From the NCBI GenBank assembly GCA_002914805.1, contig JXTB01000105.1, positions 501,811 to 565,810 of the forward strand: a stretch of 64,000 nucleotides of DNA. The letters are read 5' to 3'. Both the position numbers and the translations under genes were made by a program. Positions 13,301-25,567 of the stretch are shown here, in pieces. Within the stretch, counting starts at the first letter, position 1. The number at the start of each line of letters is the position of its first letter. The stretch comes from Parasponia andersonii. Its lineage: Eukaryota; Streptophyta; Magnoliopsida; Rosales; Cannabaceae. The notes under the pieces are model-generated. The model saw only the letters and a program-made list of their open reading frames with translations, ran no database searches and had not been told where the DNA came from.

Positions 13301-13921
13301 CCAATTGAGCAAGAGTCGTCTTTCCCATCCCCCCCTAAACCGACAACAGGGTAAATGGAAATATCCTTGGAATTGATAGCATCATTAATTAGAAACCCAA
13401 CAATTCTTTCCTGGTCTTCTTCTCTTCCATACACATGTGGTTGAGTAATAACTGAGCTTGTTTGGCGACTCTGCCTGATTTGAGGACGTTGTCTTTCGCC
13501 AGCAACCTCTCGCAAGTGAAACTTCATTCGTTCATTTGCGATTTGATCCAATCTCTACCCAATGTCTTTCATCTTGTTTGCGATCTTTAGACGAAACGCA
13601 ATACTCACCGGATTAAAATGAGCTTACCTTTTGAGTCCATCTATCATCTTGTCCTTGATACTCCAATCGAAACGCCTCCGTTTCACAGTCATCCAAAATG
13701 TCATCCAACTCAGAGGAAACATCACTAAGCTTTTTCAGCCAATCCTTGATCACCCGATCGCCTAATTGCCTCTCCTCAGCATCTTCCAGCACAGAGCACA
13801 TTGTTGAGAGCGTGCTGGAGAACTTTTCCATCTGTTTCTCCACACCCAGAAGGGATCCAATTTTCCTTTGGATCAGCGAGTTGAGATTCTCGAGAAGAAC
13901 ACGAAGAAAAGCTTCAGCCAT
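10356..13921 (-). pseudogene. CC-NBS-LRR (CNL) disease-resistance gene with four lesions
   Basis: This is a sister of the first CNL and shares most motifs with it. The start is the ATG at 13919-13921 (MAEAFLRVLLENLNS) and the end is the TGA after IAHIPDVYIGPSR. Motifs are LDDILDDCE in the coiled coil, GLGG/MGKTT split at the P-loop, LLVLDDVWNE, the GVPLAAKPL motif, CFAYCAIFPKD, MHDLVHDLAQS, and about 20 LRRs. Lesions, in reading order: an 11-bp deletion relative to the first CNL near 13623; an in-frame TAG at 13555-13557; one extra base in a run of seven G (plus-strand C) at 13329-13335, inside the P-loop codons; and an in-frame TGA at 11691-11693 within the LRRs. The LRR frame is identical on both sides of that TGA. 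The AAG|GTAAGC at 13630-13623 mimics a splice donor, so an automated gene model may invent an intron here. Confidence 0.85.
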
Positions 13922-15165
13922 TTTGTTTGTATTGAGAAAACCAGTTTAGGCAAATCAGCTGGGACAGAAGACTCGTATACTTGGGTATGAAAGTCAATAT
14001 AAGTAAATGGTACGAGTCTTTGATGTAACATTGGGATTTATTGTAGCGTCTAACACAATGTTGTTTGATGTAACATTGGGATTTATTGACCTATAACTCA
14101 GCCTCCAAAATTTTGATAATTAATTAATTAATCTAATTTATTAACTCTAATATTATTCGACTAAAAATCTAAAATTACATTCTTAAAATTTTAGAATTTA
14201 TTTTACTAAGAAAACAAAACAACGAGTAGTCTATTGATTTAGTCACTATATATAGTTCAATCCTTCGTAAATAATTAATAATTAAAGTTAGACTAATATT
14301 CTGTTTACCTCTCTAATTAATTCTTTATCCTTAAATTTCATTAATTTTCTAATAAATAATTAATTTATAAATATATTATAAATTGAGTACTCTAATTGTT
14401 CAAGTCTAGAATTAATACATAAGAGAATTATCTTTTTAGCTCTCCTCGATAAGAAAAGTTCTATATCTATAAATTATATTCCAAGCTATCCAACTCATTT
14501 GTTCCCAATATACTAGTAATTTGGCTTGTCGAAAAATAAACCTTAAAAAGTATATCAAAAAAAGTAATATTATAAATAGGAGTCTATAATTATTTAAGAT
14601 TAAAATTGATCTATATTTAATCATCTTTTGATATTATTTGAATTTTCAACCGTTAGTAGAATTTATGTAAGATTCTAATTATAGTCTGATCTAGTCTTAT
14701 ATAATCTTATTATATAAAGCACCTCTACTATAATGTCACCATATCAATAGTCTAGATAAGAATGTCACATTCTTAATGTTAATGAACCGTACTAATAATA
14801 TTTAATTACAGATCTTAACTTTAATTAATTAATACAGATTACATTTAGTTTATTACTAAATCCTCACGCAGAGAACACTTATATACCAATGTTATGGTTG
14901 CATTAATAAACTACGGATTTTCTTATATATATATATATATATAGGGCACCAATTTAGTAGGTATTTTTTAATACTTATCCATGTGTATTGTTTTGCCTAA
15001 TTATTTATGGTAAAAACTGGAGAGAGAAAAACATTAAATAATAAGTATTTTTTTTTATTTTTTTTTCAACTACCTAAATTATAGTAGCTATTAGATTATA
15101 ATTCTACACGTAAAAAAAGTAATACCTACAGATTGGTAAAAAAAAATATCTATTGGATTGAGAAC

Positions 15166-15198
<33 letters not shown>

Positions 15199-15715
15199 CA
15201 CAAAATCAAATAGAAAAGTCCGATTTTATTTATTTAGCAAAAATTCAAATACATACTTTAAAGGAAATTAACTCTAAAATGTGTTGTTCGAGCTTTCTCA
15301 TATTTTGTTGAAATTGTACGCAACTTCAACTGTACCATATCTGAAGTGATAAACATCTATATGTTGTCAATATGTCAAGCACTTATATCTTTTTTTGACA
15401 TTAAAATTTTAAAACATAAGGTTAAATAATTCTATGTCCTCTATAGATCACTCACTTTTTAATTGTCTTAAACTTAGTCCATGAGCTAATTATTCTACTT
15501 CTCTAATTATTTTACATTATATATTTTTTATTGCCGAAATATTTTCTAAAGAAATATGCGACCCTATATTTGGACACATGATAATTGAAATGCAAGAAGT
15601 TTATTTGAAATATTGGTCAAAAATTCCTTTATTATTATCTTTTGCTTTTATTTTAGACCATAGAACTAAATGAAATGGTCTTTCTACTATTATTAGCCAT
15701 AATGGTGATACTTTT
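13922..15715. other. AT-rich intergenic region with AT microsatellites
   Basis: Upstream flank of the second CNL, with a 45-bp tandem duplication (listed separately) and AT dinucleotide runs at about 14925-14942 and 15167-15193. The stretch 14650-14910 has the texture of an old retroelement but shows no protein or clear terminus. No gene seen. Confidence 0.55.
14019..14088. repeat. Short tandem duplication, period 45 bp
   Basis: The word TTTGATGTAACATTGGG, continuing into ATTTATTG, occurs at 14019 and again at 14064 with no mismatch. It sits about 100 bp upstream of the second CNL start, hence in its promoter or 5' UTR. Confidence 0.8.
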
Positions 15716-16620
15716 GTAACATCCTCCGATCCTATATACGTACGTAAGGGTATTTATATAAATATTTAGTGAAATCGGAAGACGTTACTGGACTTAGAAC
15801 TGATAAAATAAGGTAAAATTTAAAACTTTTAAGAAGAAATAACAAAATTTCACTCATAATTATACATACTCCAATATATACATATATACACCCTCGCTAC
15901 GTGGGCCTCTCATAAAATATACATAATAAACACATACAAAATAATTACAAAATCCTCTATTAGAAAACCACAGCGTCAAAATGCTCATATACACAAGCCG
16001 CGGTCAGTAAATCGGCACTCCTCCTCTAACTCACATATCATCCATACCTTCTGCAATGTAAGAATATTAATGCATATAAAACTCAGTAAGTAACGTATAC
16101 AGATGCAGTGTGCACATGACAGAGAATAGATAATTATATGATTGGGATCCCTATGTATATTGCATTACCTGACAAGACCGTGAATTGCATACTGAGCCAC
16201 TCAGAGAACGTATAACATATCATGAGCTATATGGAGGTCTCGAGCCCCAAAAAATCCCTCTGTGTACAGCAGAGGTCCACTCCATACCGCCGTCAGAGTG
16301 TTCCTGAAGGAACCATAGTATCCCCGAAATGACTAGAGTGTTCCCGAAGGAACCAAAGTATCCCCGAAAGAACCATATCACATATTTGGGCGCTAGCCCG
16401 CCACACCCTTTTCACCAATATTTATCGGGCAATACAAATATACCACGCGTTAATATCTCATGCAAGACTAACTAACAGATACGTACATACACATATCCAA
16501 ATATTTTATATTCACAGTAAATAAAGAATTTCTTATATTGCAGGTATAATGTTACTTACATCGATCGATGGACTTCAGATGATTTTATGTGAAATGCTCC
16601 CACTCAAGGTACGTTTGACG
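15716..16620 (-). mobile_element. Probable solo LTR or LTR remnant, Gypsy type
   Basis: Read on the minus strand, the segment ends in GGATCGGAGGATGTTACA at 15716, like the LTR 3' ends of the two Gypsy elements in this window (GGTCGTGACA, GGTCATGACA). It holds the usual mix of such LTRs: a tandem block of GTTCC(C/T)GAAGGAACC, a CTGAGTTTTATATGC stretch, and GC-richer islands in AT-rich sequence. No internal coding region adjoins it. The other end is undefined. Confidence 0.4.
16295..16374. repeat. Two-copy tandem repeat, period 40 bp
   Basis: AGAGTGTTCCTGAAGGAACC at 16295 and AGAGTGTTCCCGAAGGAACC at 16335, each followed by A(T/A)AGTATCCCCGAAA. Each copy contains the small palindrome TTCC-GAAGGAA. 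It lies inside the probable LTR. Confidence 0.8.
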
Positions 16621-18619
16621 TGTCCCTAATATTTTTCAAGTAATAAATTTATTCAACTAGAAATAGATGACATCTCCTAATTTAATTAATTAATTAATTT
16701 TTTTTATAAGAGAACATTAAATCAAATAAAGAACTAACTCATAGATATAAAAATAAAACAGAGAGGACGAGCATTTATTTTGAAACTCATATAAAATTTA
16801 AATTGTATAATATACAATTACTTGCAACCAGGTATGGACTTTCTCTATTCGCAAATAAATAAACCGTAATTCCACTTTTCGAGAATTAATTACAGTTGCT
16901 GCTAAAATATTGACTTCAATAAATTAAATAAAGAACTACCGAATTCAAACATTAAGTCCATATATTAACTATTAAATATTAGAATTTAGAATACTAGTTG
17001 ATTAACTATATGCAACATATATATAAATGCCAAACTAATCAAATTATTTAGAAAGGACATAAATTAGAGTACACACACTTATAGTGATATACTAAAAAAA
17101 TTAATAAGCTGAAACTAGGAAATTATTTCGTGTCATTTTGGTAGTGTAAATCCTCAATTACAGAATAATAAATATCATCGATTACTATACATGAGAAATG
17201 AATACTAGACTTCTTTAACTAATACAATTAGGTGTGAATCTTATATACAAGATACCATGTGAAAATCAATAGCTATTAAATTAGAATCATATAGACTTTC
17301 TCAAGTTTCACACGTACAGGAACAAAACACCTATATGACTAATATAAATGATACAATTCCAAANNNNNNNNNNNNNNNNNNNNNNNNNNNNNNNNNNNNN
17401 NNNNNNNNNNNNNNNNNNNNNNNNNNNNNNNNNNNNNNNNNNNNNNNNNNNNNNNNNNNNNNNNNNNNNNNNNNNNNNNNNNNNNNNNNNNNNNNNNTTA
17501 TTATTATTTTTTATCCTACAGATAATTAAATCACACAAAAATTATAAATTTGGCATATTTTAAACATATAAATAAATAGATATATCTCAGCTAAAATTAA
17601 ACAATTCCAGATACTTAATAAATGACTTCTTAATAAATGACCAAATATATGAAATAGTATAAAATTAATTTTTGCTATTCTAGTATTTATTATCATAATC
17701 AATAAAATCTAGTCATGTAGAATTCAACTAAAATTGAATAATAAACACGTCAAACTTGTACCAAAGAGTGTCTTGAGCATTTCACTGCAAAATTCACTTC
17801 ATAAACAAAGATTATAATTTAACAAATATACTAAAAGAAATTCATGTAATTTTTACGCACATAAATGCACTAAATATATATAAAGAAAAATCTTATGTAG
17901 TCATGTTATTATTGACCCTTTAATTATGTGAGGAACTGAGTGTTGTTTTAGAATTTAGGATATCATAGCTTTAGAGTTAGATTTTACATCCGAATATACT
18001 AAAGCTTGTGACAAGTTTTTTGAACTGTTTAATATGTATGAGGCTAAGTTTAGTAATGCGCCTAAAAGTCAATAAGAAACCCCATAACAAGCTCAAGACT
18101 GATCAAAGAAGAAGCTTATTTGGAGCTATATTCATACGTATGGGCACAGTTCATCATCATCATCATCATCAAATTCAAGTCAATATTACTAACAATGAAT
18201 CTGCTGCAATCCTCTGAGTTTAACCAGTATCTTAAGTTAAATTCCAACATCGACTTCAAAGATAAAAACTTCAAAGTTTTGGAATGGTGGCAAAAATGAA
18301 AGCAAGATTCCTGGTGATTGCGTAATTAGCACGTGACATCTTAATTATTTCGGTGTCCACAGTTTCTTCGGAATCTGTCTTTAGCACTACTAAGAGGATA
18401 GTAAATGATCGAAGGACTTTATTGATTTCTGAAATGGTTAAGATACTAACATGTATTAAAGATTAGGAACAAGTGGAGAAACAAAATCAACATACTATTC
18501 ACAATAAAACTTTGAGGCTAAATTAACAATAATACCAAATATATATAACAATAATACCAAGTCAATTAAGCATAATAAATATCAAACACACAATCAAATA
18601 ATGTGTAATAAAGTAAAGA
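16621..18619. other. AT-rich intergenic region around the assembly gap
   Basis: No gene recognised. A block at 17746-17800 (ACACGTCAAAC, then GAGCATTTCAC) resembles the reverse complement of 16575-16620, so the LTR remnant may continue or be inverted across the gap. A CAT trinucleotide run lies at about 18150-18168. Confidence 0.5.
17364..17497. other. Assembly gap of 134 N
   Basis: Run of N from 17364 to 17497. Frames read across it are meaningless. The flanks are low-complexity A/T sequence, a common cause of such gaps. Confidence 1.
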
Positions 18620-21600
18620 GTGTAGGGATAGAGAAAATATAAACTCAATTTTTATGAGGTTCGACAAATACGATAATTTGCCTATATCCCCGGCCCTTGG
18701 CAGCTTGTTTTATGCTTTCCACTATCGAATCAAAATTGTGGGCTTAACCGACCCTTTTATAAATAGAGTGAATTTTTTTTAGGCTCACCTATGCCCTTAC
18801 AATAGTCTTGACTCCGGCTCTCTCACGCCTAACCTCAGATTGTTTTGACTCCGGTACCAATCCTTACCTATACAGATTGTTTAGACTATGGTGTCAATCT
18901 CATCAACTCACGAGTTGTTTAGACTCTGGTGACAACCTCACCTGCACTCGGGTTGTTTAGACTCCAATGATAACCTCACTTAAATCAAGTTGTTTAGACT
19001 CCGGTGGCAAACTTACCTACACTCGATTATAATTTGATTTTTGTTGAATCTTTCAAATAGAATCTCCCTCTAATAAAAGTATTTAATACAAGGTAAGCTT
19101 AGAGAGAATATATACAAACACAAGATATAATCTAATCTGGCTCAAATGATTTTTGTGAAAAAATGAATTTGAAAATTTGGATCACAAAAATTGATTAGAA
19201 CAACTTGATAATATGATATAAGTAATATAAGAATGTTCAAAAGTTATTTCAAGTCTTGAAAATGCTTTTATTTATAGACTTGAATGAAAACTAGCCATTT
19301 TGGACCGTTTGATAGACAATCTATCATTTTCAGTAAACTAAAAGTGTGTTTTTGGACGACTGAAAATATTAGCCGTTGATAATATGGTTCTAACAGTCGA
19401 ATCTGAATTTTCTTAAAAAAAGTCACAATCGGTAGTCCGAAAATGGCTTTTAGGTAGACTGAAAATACCAGAGAGCGAATTTCAATTTTATTTCAAGCTC
19501 CTTTCAATTTTTTTCAAAGATGTGACTTCTTAAATTGATTTTCATGAAATATGGATACTATTAAAATTCATAAATCAATTTAAAAATCATGTAATATAAA
19601 TTTTCAAACTTTAATTGAAGATAAATCATTTTGACTATACTGGTTTGAAAATTTCCATTTTTAGATAACTGTGAGTCATTAAGATCATATTATATATAAA
19701 CATATATTCAAATACACTAACTAAATATTTAACCTTCGCTAGTCTAAGTCTTGTATTTTTTATCTTTGTCTTGAAGCTCTTTTCCGTAATCCGTCTTCAA
19801 GCTTGATTCTAATACATCCAATATGCATCCATTTTTAAGCTTGATTCCTTAATCAACTTAAGTTAGAACTTTCAAAGCTATTTCACTACATACTCAAGTT
19901 AAATCATTAGTACTAAATCAAATATTTGTTATCTTCAAAATAAAAGTGAGTAAGATTGAAATCTTAATTTCTCAACGTAATCGATATGAAAACCTAAACA
20001 ATAATTTTAAGCCTAAAATCATGATTTTTTGTCCTGAAATTCACATTTCGAAAAAAATCTTTATCAAACTTGATCGGCCCAGCTGAGCACAACTAGATAT
20101 GGTTGAGCTTGACTATGGCATTTTGTTTTTTTTTTTTTTTTTTGGGCCATGTTAGCAAAAACAAGTTTTAAAAAATATTAGAAAGAAAAAATAAGGAAAA
20201 AAAGGAGATTGTTCTACAAAAAAGGGAGTTAGGGCAACATTATTAGGGTTTTTGGCAAACTAGACATTTTCCAAAGTATGTTTTATAACTATACAACCCT
20301 TCTAATAGTCTTTTAATCAGTACCATTTTTCTGTGTTTTAAGTTTATTGTGAAGATAAGAATGCCCTTATCATTTATCCCATTAGGGATCCAGATCTAGT
20401 TAGACATGGGCAATTTTTTAACATATCATATATTTTCCTTTAAGCTTTGACAAGTCATATATTCTAGACACCAATCTCAAGCTTTATTGAGCTTCTGGAT
20501 CTAGTGCAGTTGGGATCATCGTAAAGCTATTGGTTTCTCTGCACGATGGGATTCATGGCTTGGTGTTCGATAGTATTGTAGGGTGAGGTTTATGGGGGGC
20601 ACATTTCAAGATAGATGGGGTGGGTTTGACAGGATTGGTGTTCGATAAGGTGGGGTTCGACGAGGGTAGGCTAGGGTTACTGTTGGGTGGGTTAGGATCT
20701 AACTGGGGTTAGCATCTGTCAATGGGGCGGGGTGGGATCTGACAATGGCTAGGGTCAAATGGACAGAGATAAGGAGGAGAAAAAGATATTGAGATAGCAA
20801 AATAGGATATATGAGTACGATGAGAGGAGGAGACAGAGATGATGGGCAGGGCAAGGCTCGAGTGGGGCAGGACCTTTTTTTTTTTTTTTTCAGTTTTGAA
20901 CTTAATATATTTGAATTAGCGGTATATTTGTGATCATAGACTATTATTATTTCGGGTGGCTCTATTGTCATCTTTCTGTCTATTCTTTCCAATCTATTTC
21001 TAGTGCTACACTGTTAATTAAAATTAAAAACTTTGTTTTTACTTCCTACACCCCTATTTATTCCTTAATTATCTCTTATATCTAATTTTTTTCCTATCTC
21101 TTCTCACCCTCTCTTAAGTTGTTTTTGATCTTATTATTTTTTTTTATCTTTTATTCTTCTCACCCTTCTTCTACCAAACAAATTTAGGAGGCTTTTAGTT
21201 AATTTGGAGTTGGTGCTTAGTCTCAGCGTTCTTTTTAAATAAACAATAAAAAAAATGAAAAAGGCTTTATTGTTTTTTAAGTTGATTAATTAATTTATAG
21301 TATTATTGGATGAATATGTTAATTGCAAGTCAACTTAAAATTGAATATCCAGATCGAAAAGAAAAAAAAAAAAACCCTAATTTGATACATATCACTCGAG
21401 AGTTTTTATTGGTCGCGCCTACATCCCTTTGAAGCAAAAAGAAAAACGTGATCAGATAATAAAATTTCAAAAACATGTTGTTTTGCATATGGCTGAAATG
21501 TTAATGTAAGTTATTTTACAGTCGAATGTATAAGATTTAAAACCCAATATATTTTGTTATTGTAATTTATATTCTGAATCAATAATCTCACTATCCATAG

Positions 21601-22170
21601 TAAAAGCTCCTTTTCTATGATAATACAAAGAAGTTAATTAAAGTTATTGTTATTTATGTAGTTTGCAAGAGAAATAGAGTTTGACTTGGGTTTAAGAAAG
21701 AAGTAGAAAGAGCCCTTTTCATAGAGTTAGACGTGTAAACAATTTTTAAAAAAAATAATAATTTAAGTACTAAAATGTCGTCTCATTCAAGGTCTTCTTA
21801 GTAATAAAAACTTATTAAAAAGAGGTGTTAGGAGAGTAGAGACTGCCACCTATTCATTAAAAGAGATATCTAGTTCAAAAATTTGTAACAGGGTGTAGTT
21901 GATAAAATCTACTACCAAAAAGGGTACATTCCACTAACTTTCTTGGCTGTGGTTATTTAGCTCGTCAAACGGTAAACAAAGAAGTAAAGAATCAACACTC
22001 AACAGAAAACAAAATCGGAACTTCTGTCCCTACTCCTTATTTTTTCAAATCAAAATAACCGAATTAAGTGACAAAACACATTATCGTTCATAAGACAATT
22101 CCCCGCATATTTCATTTTCCGGAGCCCCGTGCGCATGTTAAGCAGAGTACGCACCCCGCTCAACGTAGAA
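18620..22170. other. Intergenic region with retroelement-like debris
   Basis: The stretch 18655-18780 (GAGGTTCGACAAATACG, then a CCCCGGCCC block) has the texture of an LTR terminal region and is followed by the minisatellite below. Poly-T runs occur at about 20124-20143 and 20877-20890. GC rises at 20500-20870 (G-rich on the plus strand) without a convincing protein. No gene can be supported. Confidence 0.5.
18840..19027. repeat. Minisatellite, five copies, period 37-38 bp
   Basis: The word TTGTTTAGACT (first copy TTGTTTTGACT) recurs at 18840, 18877, 18915, 18953 and 18990. Each is followed by a variable (C/T)(C/T)(G/A)(G/A)TG block and CAA(T/C)CT or CAACCTCACCT. Copies have diverged. Confidence 0.85.
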
Positions 22171-22176
22171 GAGGAG

Positions 22177-23990
22177 CTTTTATAAATATGTAAGCCGCTT
22201 TCGAAATCGGGAGCCAAATGTAAAAGTAGTTGAAGTAGTTTGGCGCAGTAGAGTAGCTAGCCGTTAGAATGGGGGAGAGAAATCAAGCTTCGTGATGGGT
22301 CTCTCATCGAGAAGAGAGCCAAAGAGGTCCCTTCTTCCTTCTCCATCATCATTTTCTCGCACTTTCTCGCTGTTTGGTTAAATCAATGTTTTGATTACTT
22401 TCATTTTCGGTGATTTTGAGGCAAATATTTCTCTGATTCGTCTTTTGAATCGCAATAATCGTCACTATGAGACTAGAAATTTGAAATTTAGGGATATTAT
22501 GTTGTTCTCAGATCGTTCAAGCAAAAGTAAAAGCTTAGTTAGGAAATTGTATTTTGTACATATTATATGACGAGTTTTTTGCATTTTCTAATGCGAGAAT
22601 TTTATGCTTTATGCCTGAAATTTATTGATTAATTTATGTGGTTCATTGAATAAATAGACCTCGGATTTATAGGTTTAAGTGAATAAGCATTTGAAGATGA
22701 TAAAATATGATAATTCTAACCGAATTAAACTATATACAGCATGATCAACTATTGAATTTCTGTAGATTTAGGTCTGTAATGTCACATTTATGACACTAAA
22801 TAGAAAATTAGATGCTTGCTTGGATGATTTATGGAAAAATTTTGAGTTAATAGTAACATCTTAGTGTTTTTTCGTCTTTCCTTGCTATTTAGTAGTTGTA
22901 TTGATCAAGGTCGAAGTTTATACTTATTTGCTATTTGAGTTTTACTTACTTCACCTTATAATCTTCGAAACATCCTGTAAAAAACTCATTTTAAACGTTT
23001 TATAAAATGAATTGGCTTGTATCATAGATGTTAAACAAACACTCAAGCGTGGGCCTGCAGTTGTGTGGCAAAGCTGTAAAATCATGTTCGAGCGAGTTGA
23101 ATGGGGTTGGGCCAAAAGTGCTTCAGAAAAATGTATATGTATACTTTAGAGACCATTTTAATGTAGCTTTTCTCTCAAATTTCTCTTGTTTTTGGCTTTA
23201 AAATCATTTTGGAGAGAGAGTTAAGTTTCCAGCGTATTACAAGTTAACGGTAGAACTTGGTCCTTGCAGCTGAAATCTGGTTTCTGTTGAGCAATCAAAT
23301 TATTGTGCATAAGCTTATATTATATATCCTGATAGGTTGGACTGGTGGCTTTTCACTTAAGGTCAGCTTCTCTGCATCTAGCTCAATACATTTTGACTTG
23401 CCGTTTGTGTCAGAATACTAAATCTTTGATGCATTTCTATGATCCAGTGTTGATCGTCGTCTCTCCCCAACAAGTTGTCTATAGTTTCATGAAATATAGG
23501 TTATTTGGAAAACTATAATTAAAGGCTGATTTCTGCAGGTTGTAGTGGACTGCAGTTGCTTTGATGACACTAAGTTTATGCTGGATACTTCTTTCTCGTA
23601 CTGATTATGAACACATACAAGCAGAGAAATCTGTGCTTGTCTGCTGGTGCAGCTACTATCAAGTGGTACTTTTCTCACATTTTGCTTTTTAGAAAGTAAT
23701 GCCATAAACCTTAAGTGTTTATCTTTCACTCTCTCCAAACTCCTATCCCCTAATTCTCGATGGGAACTCAGTGTACTTGGCAAATTGATGCCAAATTCAA
23801 AAGGTGAAATTTGCAATGATGCAATAACAAATTAACCGGGTGCATTGGCCAGAATATCACAATACATAAAGATAGTATGTTCTCTAAGAAATTGATAATG
23901 AAGTTAAGAAGCCTAGCAAAATTGCAAGATAGATATATTTTGAGCAAAAGCGTGGTCTGGGGGGACAGGAACATAGGTTTGTTCATGATT
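22177..23990 (+). other. Transcript-like region without a recognisable protein
   Basis: A TATA-like TTTTATAAATAT at about 22177 is followed by a purine-rich leader. Two short frames follow: ATG at 22269 (8 codons) and ATG at 22294 (28 codons, starting MGLSSRREPKRS). Downstream, several pyrimidine tracts end in CAG (for example CTTGCAG near 23268 and TTCTGCAG near 23538), which look like splice acceptors. No coding exon of a known family could be assembled. It could be the 5' part of a non-coding or truncated transcript, or chance. Confidence 0.2.
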
Positions 23991-24387
23991 TCATAAAAGG
24001 ATTGTTAATATTCTTTCTGCTGCATATATTCCATAAAATGCTGAGTGCAAATATCAATAAGAGATTTGGTTACGTGTGCTAATAGTAAACTCATTTGAGT
24101 TTTTGTTAAAATAGGTATATCAAAGAAAAATCATTCGGATGCCCAAGTTTATATGACAATGGTTTGCAATTGTATTCCATTCTTATTTGTCAGTAAGAAA
24201 AGTATCATGCGAAACTGTAGTGTCGCAATTTTCATCTACAAATCAAAAAGCCAAACAAATTTATATTCAGACATGTCTCGTTATAATACAAGAGTGGCCA
24301 ACGTATGTAGCATCAACATATAAACTCTGTAGTAATTATGATTAAAAACAAACGAAGACAAGTATCTTGTAAATAAAAACTAAAGCA

Positions 24388-25209
24388 CTAGACATCATCA
24401 CGGGTAGGCAGCTCGAACCGACAGAGAGGACAGTTGTGGCTCGTCTCAAGCCACTTGTGTATGCAATCCTCGTGAAACAGGTGAGAGCAGGGGATGCGAA
24501 TCAATCGGGATCCAGTCAAAATATTTTCTAAGCAAATCACACATGTAACCTCGTTTGATTCAACGGTGTCATACTCGTAAATCAACCTCTCCAAGGCCTC
24601 CATCGCCGACTTAGCGGCAGGGACTGATCTGAACACCGTTTCTGAAGCTGATTCCATCAAAGCCCGTTGAGTTTCCTCTTCCGTTGCTCCAAAATATTCT
24701 AAGTCCATTGGATCAAGCGTTGACGAACGAGGAAGAGGTTGACCAGCACCCAATAATTCTTGGAATAGTTGATGTGGGATAACGCTTCGCTTCTCGATAG
24801 TGACTTGCATCCCCATCGCGTTTCGACCCAATCTGGAACCAGCCCGAACAGTTTCCCAAACCACCTCCAAAATCTTGGTCACCAACTCATCTAGGCTAAC
24901 CTCCCGGGGCCAGAGTTCCCTCCAGTAAAGATGGTTGAGCCGCAATGGCGGGATTAAGCGTGATAGTTGTGTGAGCACAAGTTTCATCAACCAATCCCCC
25001 ACATTGGATACCAAATACTCTGTTGCTACCCTAATTTCTTGGAAGATATTTTCCTCTGTAATGAAATTGTTTGTTCGAATATCATCAGAGAGAAACTGTT
25101 GAGAAAACTTGAAAAACAAGGAAAACTGGGGATAAGGCAAAGGTTGGTCATCTCGGATGGTTGTATTCTGGGCTGAGAAATACGTACGGTAGCAAATTGA
25201 GGAAGCCAT
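24388..25209 (-). CDS. RING-H2 finger E3 ubiquitin-protein ligase, intronless
   Basis: Predicted 273-residue protein. The start is the ATG at 25207-25209 (MASSICYRTYF); an upstream in-frame GTG is not a credible plant start. The C-terminal RING-H2 (residues 223-263) fits C-x2-C-x14-C-x1-H-x2-H-x2-C-x10-C-x2-C, with all eight zinc ligands present (CVIC, CSHLFH, CIHKW, CPLC). The RING binds an E2 and promotes ubiquitin transfer to a substrate I cannot predict. No signal peptide or clear transmembrane segment is evident; residues 1-220 have no domain I recognise and are rich in hydrophobic and acidic residues. A single uninterrupted exon is common for such plant genes. The 5' leader contains a triplicated motif and a GA microsatellite. 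Confidence 0.88.
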   Translation of the reverse strand: MASSICYRTYFSAQNTTIRDDQPLPYPQFSLFFKFSQQFLSDDIRTNNFITEENIFQEIRVATEYLVSNVGDWLMKLVLTQLSRLIPPLRLNHLYWRELWPREVSLDELVTKILEVVWETVRAGSRLGRNAMGMQVTIEKRSVIPHQLFQELLGAGQPLPRSSTLDPMDLEYFGATEEETQRALMESASETVFRSVPAAKSAMEALERLIYEYDTVESNEVTCVICLENILTGSRLIRIPCSHLFHEDCIHKWLETSHNCPLCRFELPTRDDV

Positions 25210-25349
25210 TAGATTAGAGAGAGAAGGGGCGAAGTGGTCTGTATAGAGAGTATTTAGGGGTGTCAAAGAGGGAGTTTCCCTCTCGTTGCCTAGCTTTTGG
25301 GTTGGAGATGGAGAGAGTAATCTTAGAGATTTATCGTGCACTTCAACGC

Positions 25350-25536
25350 AGAGAGAGCAACAGAGTTACTTCTTTCTAGTTCTCTTATGGTTTCAAAGGA
25401 GAGAGATGATTATTATGACCGTTGGAGCGTAATATGATGAATTCAGAGCAGAAAGAGAGAGCAACAGAGTTACTTGTTTCTGATTCTACTTTTAGGATTG
25501 GAAAAAAAAAAGGAGAAGGTGAGAGAAAGAGAGACT

Positions 25537-25567
<31 letters not shown>

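Noticed and set aside
1-13921. CRISPR-like or defence-island interpretation of repeats near the NLR pair
   Set aside because: The repeats are plant-type tandem duplications and transposon relics; there are no regular spacers and no prokaryotic genes.
17308-17563. Open frames across 17308-17563
   Set aside because: They run through the N gap and have no sequence content.
18008-18217. Small protein with a run of six histidines
   Set aside because: It is read from a CAT microsatellite in AT-rich sequence, with no family match and no supporting context.
20699-20992. Minus-strand frame of 97 codons
   Set aside because: Low-complexity Lys/Pro/Leu composition from G-rich and poly-T sequence; no homologous family recognised.
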